From contig NZ_WEGH01000001.1 in NCBI RefSeq assembly GCF_009604375.1, forward strand, positions 1,798,001-1,862,000: 64,000 nucleotides of DNA. Direction: 5' to 3'. Source of the DNA: Actinomadura macrotermitis. GTDB taxonomy: Bacteria > Actinomycetota > Actinomycetes > Streptosporangiales > Streptosporangiaceae. Positions 58,052 through 64,000 of this stretch are shown here, piece by piece (within the stretch, counting starts at the first letter, position 1; the number at the start of each line of letters is the position of its first letter). The position numbers were made by a program, and so were the translations under genes. Under the pieces are notes generated by a model. The model made no database searches. It was not told the origin of the DNA and was given only the letters and a program-made list of their open reading frames with translations.

Positions 58052-58864
58052 TCAGGAGCCGTCCGAGCCGGCGGCGCGGGCGGTGGCGTCGACGGCCTGC
58101 TGCTCCTCGGCCAGGCGGCGCGCCGCCTCCTCGTGGGCCTCGACGACCACGCGGACGGCCTCGTCGGGGTCGTCGGTGAGGTGGAACAGGTCCAGGTCCT
58201 CCGGGGAGATCTTGCCCGAGGTCAGCATCTGGTCCTTGACCCAGTCGACCAGGCCGCCCCAGAACTGCGTGCCGACCAGCACGATCGGGAAGCGGGTGAT
58301 CTTCTTGGTCTGGACGAGGGTGATCGCCTCGAACAGCTCGTCCAGCGTGCCGAAGCCGCCCGGCAGCACGATGAACGCCTGCGAGTACTTCACGAACATC
58401 GTCTTGCGGACGAAGAAGTAGCGGAACTCAAGTCCGATATCGAGGAAGTCGTTCAGCTTCTGCTCGAACGGCAGCTCGATGCCGAGGCCGACCGACAGGC
58501 CGCCCGCCTCGTCGGCGCCCTTGTTGGCCGCCTCCATGATCCCCGGGCCGCCGCCGGTGATGACCGCGTAGCCCGCCTCGTGCAGCCTGGCGCCGATCTC
58601 CACGGCCAGCTTGTACTCGGCCGAGTCGGGCTTGGTGCGGGCGCTGCCGAACACGCTGACCGCCCGCGGCAGCTCCGCCAGCAGGCCGAAGCCCTCCACG
58701 AACTCGGCCTGGATGCGCAGCACCCGCCACGGATCGGCGTGCACCCAGTCCGCGGGGCCCCGGTCGTCCAGCAGCCGCTGGTCCGTCGTGGTCTGGGGCA
58801 GGGCGCGGCCGCGCAGCGTCGCGGGGCCCTGGCGGTGCGTCCGGGTGTCCTGATCGTCTGTCAT
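58052..58864 (-). CDS. LOG family protein (TIGR00730, long form)
   Basis: 270 aa. AVSVFGSARTKPDSAEYKLAVEIGARLHEAGYAVITGGGPGIMEAANKGADEAGG (about 68-122), catalytic RKTMFVKYSQAFIVLPGGFGTLDELFEAITLVQT (about 153-186). A longer N-terminal arm (ADWVHADPWRVLRIQAEFVEGF) marks the subgroup near dapE in M. tuberculosis (Rv1205) as I recall. Probable nucleotide phosphoribohydrolase. Its C-terminus is a charged helix. Paralogue at 33491 lacks the arm. Confidence 0.9.
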   Translation of the reverse strand: MTDDQDTRTHRQGPATLRGRALPQTTTDQRLLDDRGPADWVHADPWRVLRIQAEFVEGFGLLAELPRAVSVFGSARTKPDSAEYKLAVEIGARLHEAGYAVITGGGPGIMEAANKGADEAGGLSVGLGIELPFEQKLNDFLDIGLEFRYFFVRKTMFVKYSQAFIVLPGGFGTLDELFEAITLVQTKKITRFPIVLVGTQFWGGLVDWVKDQMLTSGKISPEDLDLFHLTDDPDEAVRVVVEAHEEAARRLAEEQQAVDATARAAGSDGS

Positions 58865-58940
58865 CCCCTCACCGTAGCCCGGCGGCAGGGTACCGATCGG
58901 CTGATTTCGGCCAAGGCCGGAGACGTGTCACCAGGTGTTC

Positions 58941-58962
58941 AGCGGGGTCGATCGTCCCCGCT
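58941..58962 (-). terminator. Hairpin after dapE
   Basis: AGCGGGG/CCCCGCT arms around a self-complementary centre, 11 bases beyond the dapE stop and upstream of the LOG gene. No T-tract. Confidence 0.5.
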
Positions 58963-58972
58963 ACGGCGCGCG

Positions 58973-60028
58973 TCAGGAGAGCCAGGCGAGCATGCGGCGT
59001 TCGCAGTCGGTGATCAGGGGGGTCTCGACGTACTCGTCCTTGGTGTGGGCCAGGGTCGGCTCGCCCGGGCCGTAGTTGACCGCCGGGACGCCGAGGACCG
59101 CGAAGCGCGCCACGTCGGTCCAGCCGAGCTTGGCGCGCACCTGCGCGCCGGTGGCGGCGACGAACGCGGCGGCGGCCGGGTGGTCCAGGCCCGGGCGGGC
59201 GGCCGGGGCGCTGTCGATGACGGTGACCGCGTGGCCGGGGAACAGCGAGCGCAGGTACGCCTCGGCCTCGGCCTCGGACTTGTCGGGCGCGAACCGGTAG
59301 TTGATCGTCACGACGCACTCGTCGGGGATGACGTTGCCCGCGACGCCGCCGCGGATGAACACCGCGTTGAGGCCCTCGTGGTACTCCAGGCCGTCCACGA
59401 CGGGCTTGGACGGCTCGTAGGAGCGCAGGACGTCCAGGATGTCGCCGGCCGAGTGGATGGCGTTGGAGCCCATCCACGCGCGCGCGCTGTGCGCCCGCGC
59501 ACCCGTGGCGGTGACCTCGATCCGCATGGTGCCCTGGCAGCCGCCCTCGATCAGCGCGCCGGTCGGCTCCATCAGTACCGCGAAGTCGCCCTCCAGCAGT
59601 TCGGGGCGGGTCTCGGCCAGGCGCTTCAGGCCGTTGCGCTCGGCCTCGACCTCTTCGCAGTCGTAGAAGACATAGGTGACGTCGCGGCTCGGCGCGGCCA
59701 GCTCGGCCGCCAGCCGCAGCTGCACCGCGACGCCGCTCTTCATGTCGGACGTGCCGCACCCGTAGAGGCGGTCGCCCTCGGCGTGGGAGGGCAGGTTGCC
59801 GTTCAGCGGGACGGTGTCCAGGTGCCCGGCGAGGATGACGCGCTCGGGCCGGCCGAGGTCGGTGCGGGCCACGATCGAGTGCCCCTCCCGGACGACCGTC
59901 AGGTGCGGCAGCGCGCGCAGCGCCTCCTCGACGGCGTCGGCGAGGGCCTGCTCGTCGCCGCTCACCGACTCGATGTCGACGATCGCCGCCGTCAGGGCCA
60001 CCACGTCCGAGGAAAGGTCGAGTCGCAT
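58973..60028 (-). CDS. dapE: Succinyl-diaminopimelate desuccinylase
   Basis: 351 aa. M20 metallopeptidase: LAGHLDTVPLNGN (His/Asp, about 66-78), YGCGTSDMKSGVAV (bridging Asp, about 88-101), YDCEEVEAERNGL (catalytic Glu pair, about 122), GARAHSARAWMGSNAIH in the lid, and the end VNYGPGEPTLAHTKDEYVE (His ligand, about 326-332). Hydrolyses N-succinyl-LL-diaminopimelate in lysine and peptidoglycan precursor synthesis. Lies 49 bases after dapD on the same strand, so both act in one pathway. Confidence 0.94.
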   Translation of the reverse strand: MRLDLSSDVVALTAAIVDIESVSGDEQALADAVEEALRALPHLTVVREGHSIVARTDLGRPERVILAGHLDTVPLNGNLPSHAEGDRLYGCGTSDMKSGVAVQLRLAAELAAPSRDVTYVFYDCEEVEAERNGLKRLAETRPELLEGDFAVLMEPTGALIEGGCQGTMRIEVTATGARAHSARAWMGSNAIHSAGDILDVLRSYEPSKPVVDGLEYHEGLNAVFIRGGVAGNVIPDECVVTINYRFAPDKSEAEAEAYLRSLFPGHAVTVIDSAPAARPGLDHPAAAAFVAATGAQVRAKLGWTDVARFAVLGVPAVNYGPGEPTLAHTKDEYVETPLITDCERRMLAWLS

Positions 60029-60077
60029 GCCGCAAACCCTAACGCGGGGCCCGCGCGCGGGCGGGCCCCGGCGGGCG

Positions 60078-60914
60078 TCAGGTGTTGATGCCGTGGTCGC
60101 GCAGGATGTCGTTCAGCTCGGCCTTGTTGTGCCGCTGGCCCTCTTCCAGGCGCTTGAGGATCAGCACCGCCGGCATGCCGAACGAGCCGCCCTTGAACTC
60201 CTTGATCCGGGTGCCGCCGACCGCGACGCACCAGTCGGGGATGCGGCCCCGGCTGATCTCCTCGCCGGTCTCCACGTCGATGACCGGCATGGACGCCGAC
60301 AGGTTGGTGCCCGAGCCGACCACCGCGCCCTTGCCGACCCGCGCGCCCTCGACGATCATCGAGCGGCTGCCGATCATGGCCTCGTCCTCGACGATCACCG
60401 GGACGGCGTTCGGCGGCTCCAGCACGCCGCCGATGCCGACGCCGCCCGACAGGTGCACGTTCTTGCCGATCTGCGCGCACGAGCCGACGGTCGCCCAGGT
60501 GTCGACCATCGTGCCGGAATCGACATAGGCGCCGATGTTGGTGAACGAGGGCATCAGCACCACGCCGGGCGCCAGGTAGGAGCCCCAGCGGGCGATGGCG
60601 CCGGGCACGACGCGCACGCCGTCCAGCCGGCTCTTCAGCGGGATGCGGTCGTGGTACTGGAAGTCGCCGACCTGCGAGCGCACCATCCCGAGCACCTTGA
60701 AGCTCATCAGGATGGCGCGCTTGGCGCGCTCGTCCACGATGACCCGGTCGGTCGCCGGGTCGATGAGGGCGACGCGGGCCTGGCCCGCGTCGATCTGGTC
60801 GACGGCGGCGACGATCGCGGCGCGCGCGTCGGTGTCGTCGGGCGTGAGGTCGGCCCGCCGCTCCCACAGCTCGTCGATGACGCCGGAGATCGGGCTGGTG
60901 AACGTTTCGGTCAT
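60078..60914 (-). CDS. dapD: Tetrahydrodipicolinate N-succinyltransferase, E. coli type
   Basis: 278 aa from the ATG at 60914. Left-handed beta-helix hexapeptide enzyme with the E. coli DapD signature: RVVPGAIARWGSYLAPGVVLMPSFTNIGAYVDSGTMVDTWATVGSCAQIGKNVHLSGGVGIGGVLEP (about 100-165). It transfers succinyl from succinyl-CoA in lysine/diaminopimelate synthesis. The mycobacterial-type DapD I recall is longer (about 317 aa) and lacks this block, so this is the other subfamily. Upstream of dapE; divergent from the gene at 60959. Confidence 0.93.
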   Translation of the reverse strand: MTETFTSPISGVIDELWERRADLTPDDTDARAAIVAAVDQIDAGQARVALIDPATDRVIVDERAKRAILMSFKVLGMVRSQVGDFQYHDRIPLKSRLDGVRVVPGAIARWGSYLAPGVVLMPSFTNIGAYVDSGTMVDTWATVGSCAQIGKNVHLSGGVGIGGVLEPPNAVPVIVEDEAMIGSRSMIVEGARVGKGAVVGSGTNLSASMPVIDVETGEEISRGRIPDWCVAVGGTRIKEFKGGSFGMPAVLILKRLEEGQRHNKAELNDILRDHGINT

Positions 60915-60958
60915 GGCCCTTGAGCTTACTGGTGGCCGTCTGCCGGTACGGTCATCGC

Positions 60959-61849
60959 GTGGCTGCATGGGCGGAACCGGACGAGGATCCGGCGGAGGGG
61001 ACCAGGGAGGGCGGGCGCCGCCGGTGGCGCTGGCCCGCCGTCGCGCTGGTCATCGTGCTCGCGCTCGGCGCGGGCGGCTACGCGCTGTTCCAGAAGGTGC
61101 GGCCCTACCTGCACGGATCGGGCTGCGAGGTGCGCGCCGCCCGCGACAAGATGCCGCTGGACCTGGAGCAGGGCGCCAACGCCGCGACGATCGCCGCGGT
61201 CGCCTTCCGCAAGCAGCTCCCCGAGCGCGCCGCGGTGATCGCCTACGCGACCGCGATCCAGGAGTCGCACATCCGCAACCTGCCCGGCGGCGACCGCGAC
61301 TCGGTCGGCATGTTCCAGCAGCGCCCCTCGCAGGGCTGGGGCACCCCCGACAAGCTGCGCGACCCCGTCCAGTCCACCAGCAAGTTCTTCGACGCGCTGG
61401 TCAAGGTCAAGGACTACCTGGACCGCGACCTGCACGACGCCGCGCAGCGGGTGCAGCGCAGCGCCGACGGCCGCGCCTACGCCCAGCACGAGTCCGACGG
61501 CCGGCTGCTCGCCCGCGGCTTCACCGGCCGCGACCCGGCGGCGGTGCGCTGCTGGTACCCGCCGGACAAGAAGACCGCGCCGCGCCGCGCCGAGGCGATC
61601 CGCGAGCTGCGCCGGGCGTTCGGCAGCCGGCTGCGGGTGGACCCGCCGCAGGGCCAGGCGGCGTCCGAGAGCGTCCGGGTGACGTCGGGCCGCGCGGGCT
61701 GGGCGGTGGCGTCCTGGGCCGTCACGCACGCCCAGGTCTACGGGCTCGCCGAGGTCCGCTACGGCGGGCGCCGCTGGAACGCCGACGAGGGCCACGACGG
61801 CTGGGCCAAGGACTCCGGGGCCCCTGCCGACCGCGTCATCATCCGCTGA
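60959..61849 (+). CDS. Membrane-anchored lytic-transglycosylase-like protein
   Basis: 296 aa from a GTG at 60959. One membrane helix (WPAVALVIVLALGAGGYALFQ, about 21-41), then a lysozyme-like domain: AVIAYATAIQESHIRNLPGGDRDSVGMFQQRPSQGWGTPDKLRDPVQSTSKFFDAL (about 93-148) with a candidate catalytic Glu in IQES. Such proteins are common in actinobacteria next to dap genes. A TACGGT (60947-60952) six bases before the GTG suggests a -10 and a leaderless message. The C-terminal 90 residues are unassigned. Confidence 0.82.
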   Translation: MAAWAEPDEDPAEGTREGGRRRWRWPAVALVIVLALGAGGYALFQKVRPYLHGSGCEVRAARDKMPLDLEQGANAATIAAVAFRKQLPERAAVIAYATAIQESHIRNLPGGDRDSVGMFQQRPSQGWGTPDKLRDPVQSTSKFFDALVKVKDYLDRDLHDAAQRVQRSADGRAYAQHESDGRLLARGFTGRDPAAVRCWYPPDKKTAPRRAEAIRELRRAFGSRLRVDPPQGQAASESVRVTSGRAGWAVASWAVTHAQVYGLAEVRYGGRRWNADEGHDGWAKDSGAPADRVIIR

Positions 61850-61870
61850 GCGCGCCTGCCGGGAACAGCT

Positions 61871-61900
61871 GTGGGGACATCACCGGTGTGACGTCCCCAC
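61871..61900. terminator. Hairpin between convergent genes
   Basis: GTGGGGACATCAC pairs with GTGACGTCCCCAC (12 of 13 bp) around CGGT. It lies 21 bases after one gene and 20 bases beyond the stop of the other. Confidence 0.7.
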
Positions 61901-61919
61901 GTGGTGCGCGCCGGTTCCG

Positions 61920-62291
61920 CTAGCAGGCGTCCGTCGCCGGCGTGACGGCCCGGCAGGCGCCGTGGTGGTGGTGATGGTGCTTGTGCCTCTTGCGCTTCGG
62001 GCAGTCGCCCTGGGACTTGACGCTCCCGTCGAGCCCGTCGATGTAGTCACGGCGGCCGTGCTTCCAGCGCGCGGGGTTGTTGCGGTGCGCCAGGTGGCCG
62101 CGGAAGTCCGCGGAGTGGCGGTCGACCACGATGAAGACGTAGGGGTGCCTGTCGCTGGCCGTCCGGTGACAGACGCCGATCTTCTCCTTCACCTGCGGCT
62201 TCACGTCGGCGGACGCGGCCGGCGCGGCCAGGAGCCCGAACGCGAGCACTCCGGCCCCGCAGGCCTTCAGCACGCCGTTGACAACGTTCAC
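61920..62291 (-). CDS. Small secreted His-rich protein
   Basis: 123 aa from a GTG preceded by AGGAGG. Signal peptide about 1-28 (LKACGAGVLAFGLLAAPAASA). The mature domain has a conserved-looking IGVCHRTASDRHPYVFIVVD...RGHLAHRNNPARWKHGRRD pattern (C-H-x-T and G-H-L-x-H) that I associate with small actinobacterial surface proteins. The tail KRKRHKHHHHHHGAC is native six-His and could bind metal. Function unknown. Confidence 0.78.
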   Translation of the reverse strand: MNVVNGVLKACGAGVLAFGLLAAPAASADVKPQVKEKIGVCHRTASDRHPYVFIVVDRHSADFRGHLAHRNNPARWKHGRRDYIDGLDGSVKSQGDCPKRKRHKHHHHHHGACRAVTPATDAC

Positions 62292-62311
62292 ATGCCCTCC
62301 TGAAATGCGAA

Positions 62312-62331
62312 GAGTGATGATCACATCACTC
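62312..62331. promoter_or_regulatory. Inverted repeat upstream of the His-rich gene
   Basis: GAGTGATG and CATCACTC, 8 bp perfect arms with a 4 base spacer, 21-40 bases before the start codon at 62291. Operator or 5' hairpin. Confidence 0.4.
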
Positions 62332-62384
62332 ATGGTCATTTCCCCGTGGAGGTGGTGCCGACACGCGTTCGCCGCGGCCGTCGA

Positions 62385-62507
62385 TCACCGGGGCCGCGGC
62401 CGGCCGCGCTGCAGGCGCCGGCCCGACCGGTACCAGTGCCAGCGCGCCAGCGCCGTCCAGCCCCACATGGCGGCACGCCTCCGCATGATCCGGCTCCGCT
62501 CTTTCAT
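62385..62507 (-). CDS. Possible 40-aa basic protein
   Basis: 40 codons from ATG 62507: MKERSRIMRRRAAMWGWTAL then LARWHWYRSGRRLQRGRPRPR. Very basic and Trp/Arg-rich, a composition seen in small actinobacterial proteins, but no homologue recognised and no clear ribosome site. It is the only open frame with plausible content in the 62292-62604 gap. Confidence 0.3.
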   Translation of the reverse strand: MKERSRIMRRRAAMWGWTALARWHWYRSGRRLQRGRPRPR

Positions 62508-62604
62508 CCGCCCACCGTAGGACCCCCGCGCACCGCCGCGCGGCAGGTGGCGACATCTGCCCGGCGGCGGGCGGACGGCGTGGGCTTTGAACGGCGGGCG
62601 CCGC

Positions 62605-63327
62605 CTACGGGGCCGACGTCACCGTCCCGGCGGCGCCCGTCCGCTTGTTGGAGTAGGGCCTGGTCTGGCAGGCGTCGTGGCGCGGCGCGGCCTCCGTCCC
62701 GAAGACGTCGTACCCGGCGAAGGACGCCGGGTCGGCGTAGCCGGTGGGACAGGCGAGCCTGGCGCCGCCGATGGTCAGGAGCGTGCCCTTGCCCGGGATG
62801 AGGTGCTGGACGGCGATCACCTCGGGCGCGAACAGCGCCGCGCCCTCGGGCGCGGCCTTCCCGGCCTGGCCTTCCTGGCCCTCGGGGCGGCCCGTGACGG
62901 CGAGCGACGCCCCCTCCCCCATGATCATTGTTGACTTGTCCGGCGGCCCGGCCAGCCGGAGGTTCTCCAGCTCCAGCTGCACCTTCGGGCCGACCTCCAT
63001 GAGCGCCTTGATCTCCTCCTTGCCGGCCCAGGAGATGGTCGAGTTGTGCCCGTGCACGGTGGTGTTCTTGGTGATCTTGGGCAGGGCGGTGTTCTCGCCG
63101 GCCTTGGTGGTGAACCGGTAGTCGCAGGCCTTGCCCAGGTGCATCTCCCCGCCCTCGCCGAGGGCGCGGGCGAGGTCGGCGACGTCCCCCTTGCCGCCGG
63201 TGCACTTCACCGTGGGGACCTCGGCGAGGGCGGCGGCCGAGACGGCCGGGACGGCGGCGCCCGACAGGCACGCGACCAGCGCGGCCCGGGCGAACACGCC
63301 GGAAATAGAGGAATTGATGATGATCAT
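62605..63327 (-). CDS. Secreted protein of unknown family
   Basis: 240 aa. Signal peptide about 1-35 (ARAALVACLSGAAVPAVSAAALA). The mature part has four Cys (VKCTGG, GKACDYRF, RLACPTGY, HDACQT) and repeated short beta patterns (ALPKITKNTTVHGHNSTISWAGKEEI, LELENLRLAGPPDKSTMIMGEGASLAV). These read like a small right-handed beta-helix. No enzyme motif. Lies among other small secreted genes. Confidence 0.7.
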   Translation of the reverse strand: MIIINSSISGVFARAALVACLSGAAVPAVSAAALAEVPTVKCTGGKGDVADLARALGEGGEMHLGKACDYRFTTKAGENTALPKITKNTTVHGHNSTISWAGKEEIKALMEVGPKVQLELENLRLAGPPDKSTMIMGEGASLAVTGRPEGQEGQAGKAAPEGAALFAPEVIAVQHLIPGKGTLLTIGGARLACPTGYADPASFAGYDVFGTEAAPRHDACQTRPYSNKRTGAAGTVTSAP

Positions 63328-63634
63328 GTCGACTCCCGAGTGACGACGTATCTGGCGGCCCCGAGGTTAAGCATCATGATCACTGAAAACGGCCTTTCCA
63401 GCCCTTTCCTTTCCCGTGCTGGAGCGCAACGTGCACCCCGTGCCCTCTTTTTTCCAGCCATGCCCACGGCACCTTAAATTCACTATTACCTAGGGGGCGT
63501 GTTAGCCGTCGTCGCCCGGGTATCTTGCTCCAGTAAGTTCGCGACGGGCCTGCAAGAGCAGGCGCACGGGCACCGAGCGCATGCCGGTAATGCGCAAAGT
63601 CGCCGTACGTATCCAGGAAAGGAAAAACACGCAG
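63328..63634. other. Divergent promoter region of two secreted-protein genes
   Basis: About 307 bases, AT-richer than average, between the starts at 63327 (minus) and 63635 (plus). It holds a GCCTGC-AAGA-GCAGGC hairpin (63548-63563) in the likely leader of the right-hand gene. No coding frame is supported. Confidence 0.5.
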
Positions 63635-63898
63635 ATGAACATGCTGCAGCGCGCCACCGTTCTCGGCTTCTCCATGGGCGCCCTCGCCATCGCGGCCCCG
63701 GCCGCCATGGCCGACACCCACCACGAGCAGCACAAGAGCATCTCCAGCCCCTGGGGCGCGGCCAAGGCCGACCTGATCGCGCACACCAAGGACGGCAAGG
63801 ACGGCAAGCACGGCGACGGTGTGTTCTACGGCAAGTTCTTCAAGGCCGCCGGTCCGAAGGGCGCCGTGTCCGCCAGCCTGATCAGCGCGGCCGACTAG
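63635..63898 (+). CDS. Small secreted protein, His/Lys/Asp-rich
   Basis: 87 aa. Signal peptide about 1-27 (LQRATVLGFSMGALAIAAPAAMA). The mature 60 residues begin DTHHEQHKSISSPWGAAKADLIAHTKDGKDGKHGDG and have no Cys. No family recognised. ATG 63641 is an alternative start; GAAAGG lies upstream. Followed by a strong terminator. Its signal peptide resembles those of other abundant small actinobacterial secreted proteins. Confidence 0.72.
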   Translation: MNMLQRATVLGFSMGALAIAAPAAMADTHHEQHKSISSPWGAAKADLIAHTKDGKDGKHGDGVFYGKFFKAAGPKGAVSASLISAAD

Positions 63899-63918
63899 CG
63901 GCAGGCAGCTCCAGAAAG

Positions 63919-63957
63919 GCGATGGTCCCACCCGTCTTTCGCGAGCGGGACCATCGC
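63919..63957 (+). terminator. Terminator after the last gene
   Basis: GCGATGGTCCC/GGGACCATCGC, an 11 bp perfect stem with a 17 base loop, 20 bases after the stop, followed by a short pyrimidine run. Confidence 0.75.
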
Positions 63958-63966
63958 TCTTCCGTG

Positions 63967-64000
63967 CCCCTGGGCCGGCGCCGGTGCGCCGGCCCAGGGG
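63967..64000. terminator. Second hairpin at the right edge
   Basis: CCCCTGGGCCGGCGC pairs with GCGCCGGCCCAGGGG (15 bp) around CGGT and ends exactly at the window edge, so it may be longer. Tandem to the previous hairpin; it may end a convergent transcript from outside. Confidence 0.65.

Noticed and set aside
61920-61990. Six consecutive His codons, like a cloning tag
   Set aside because: The run is embedded in a native basic His/Lys tail in mixed CAC/CAT context with a natural downstream sequence, so it is not vector-derived.
1-64000. tRNA, rRNA, riboswitch, insertion sequence or prophage genes
   Set aside because: I looked for tRNA T-loop motifs, transposase or integrase motifs and familiar riboswitch cores by eye and found none. 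A covariance-model search would be needed to exclude small RNAs.

Overview
This is a 64 kb piece of a very GC-rich actinobacterial chromosome. GTG starts are frequent, genes are packed with 1-4 base start/stop overlaps, and most intergenic gaps are short. Gene content points to a non-mycobacterial actinomycete of the Thermomonosporaceae/Streptosporangiales kind. The evidence is a sigE-rseA-htrA-tatB/mrp locus with a divergent O-methyltransferase, sigK-rskA, ECF41 (sigJ), DUF3117, DUF6758, an F420-type oxidoreductase and LitR/LitS. Genus is an inference, not a reading. Many neighbours match gene neighbourhoods I recall from Mycobacterium tuberculosis (roughly Rv1201-Rv1232 and Rv0885/Rv0886), so most of the window is vertically inherited core genome.

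Layout. 0-9.4 kb: a truncated HTH-TPR gene with its operator, an orphan Imm10 immunity protein, an MpaB-type oxygenase, a RecB-like nuclease, a metallo-beta-lactamase-fold protein lacking several metal ligands, a Ser/Thr kinase, a PHP phosphoesterase, a DUF6758 protein, a NUDIX hydrolase, a CPBP protease and a CitE-like lyase. 9.4-13.8 kb: ECF41 sigma factor with its carboxymuconolactone decarboxylase target and a matching promoter, then MgtE_N/CBS, DUF1003 and MarR genes. 13.8-20.1 kb: mrp, tatB, htrA, rseA, sigE and the divergent O-methyltransferase, which appears to lack any AUG/GUG/UUG start at the expected place. 20.1-25.5 kb: molybdopterin oxidoreductase, fasciclin lipoprotein, sigK and rskA, with two look-alike SigK promoters, then pepA and DUF3117. 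25.7-31.9 kb: PaaG-like crotonase and a light/DNA-repair cluster (TudS-DUF1722, LitS, LitR, photolyase, Tag). 32-37.5 kb: Tat-exported PhoX behind a PHO box, LOG protein, FprB, AurF-like diiron oxygenase and TetR.

37.5-58 kb is the accessory part. It holds two dispersed paralogues of a family I do not recognise (37.6 and 54.1 kb), two SGNH hydrolases, an aromatic amino acid hydroxylase, an F420-type reductase, and a MarR regulator behind a 43 bp near-perfect inverted repeat. A secreted trypsin-like protease lies nearby with a 58 bp relic of its own 3' end left 1.9 kb upstream. A secreted lipase and a secreted SGNH hydrolase 6.6 kb apart share the same promoter/operator block. Between those two genes lies a six-gene response regulator-kinase-lipoprotein-adaptor-ATPase-permease operon on the opposite strand. 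58-64 kb returns to core genes (LOG, dapE, an E. coli-type dapD, a transglycosylase-like protein) and ends with small secreted proteins separated by strong terminators.

I saw no tRNA, rRNA, CRISPR array, intact insertion sequence or prophage. The best candidates for something undescribed are the shared lipase/SGNH operator, the unrecognised paralogue family, the MarR super-palindrome with the protease relic, the ligand-poor metallo-beta-lactamase protein and the LitR variant lacking the photoreceptor tryptophan.
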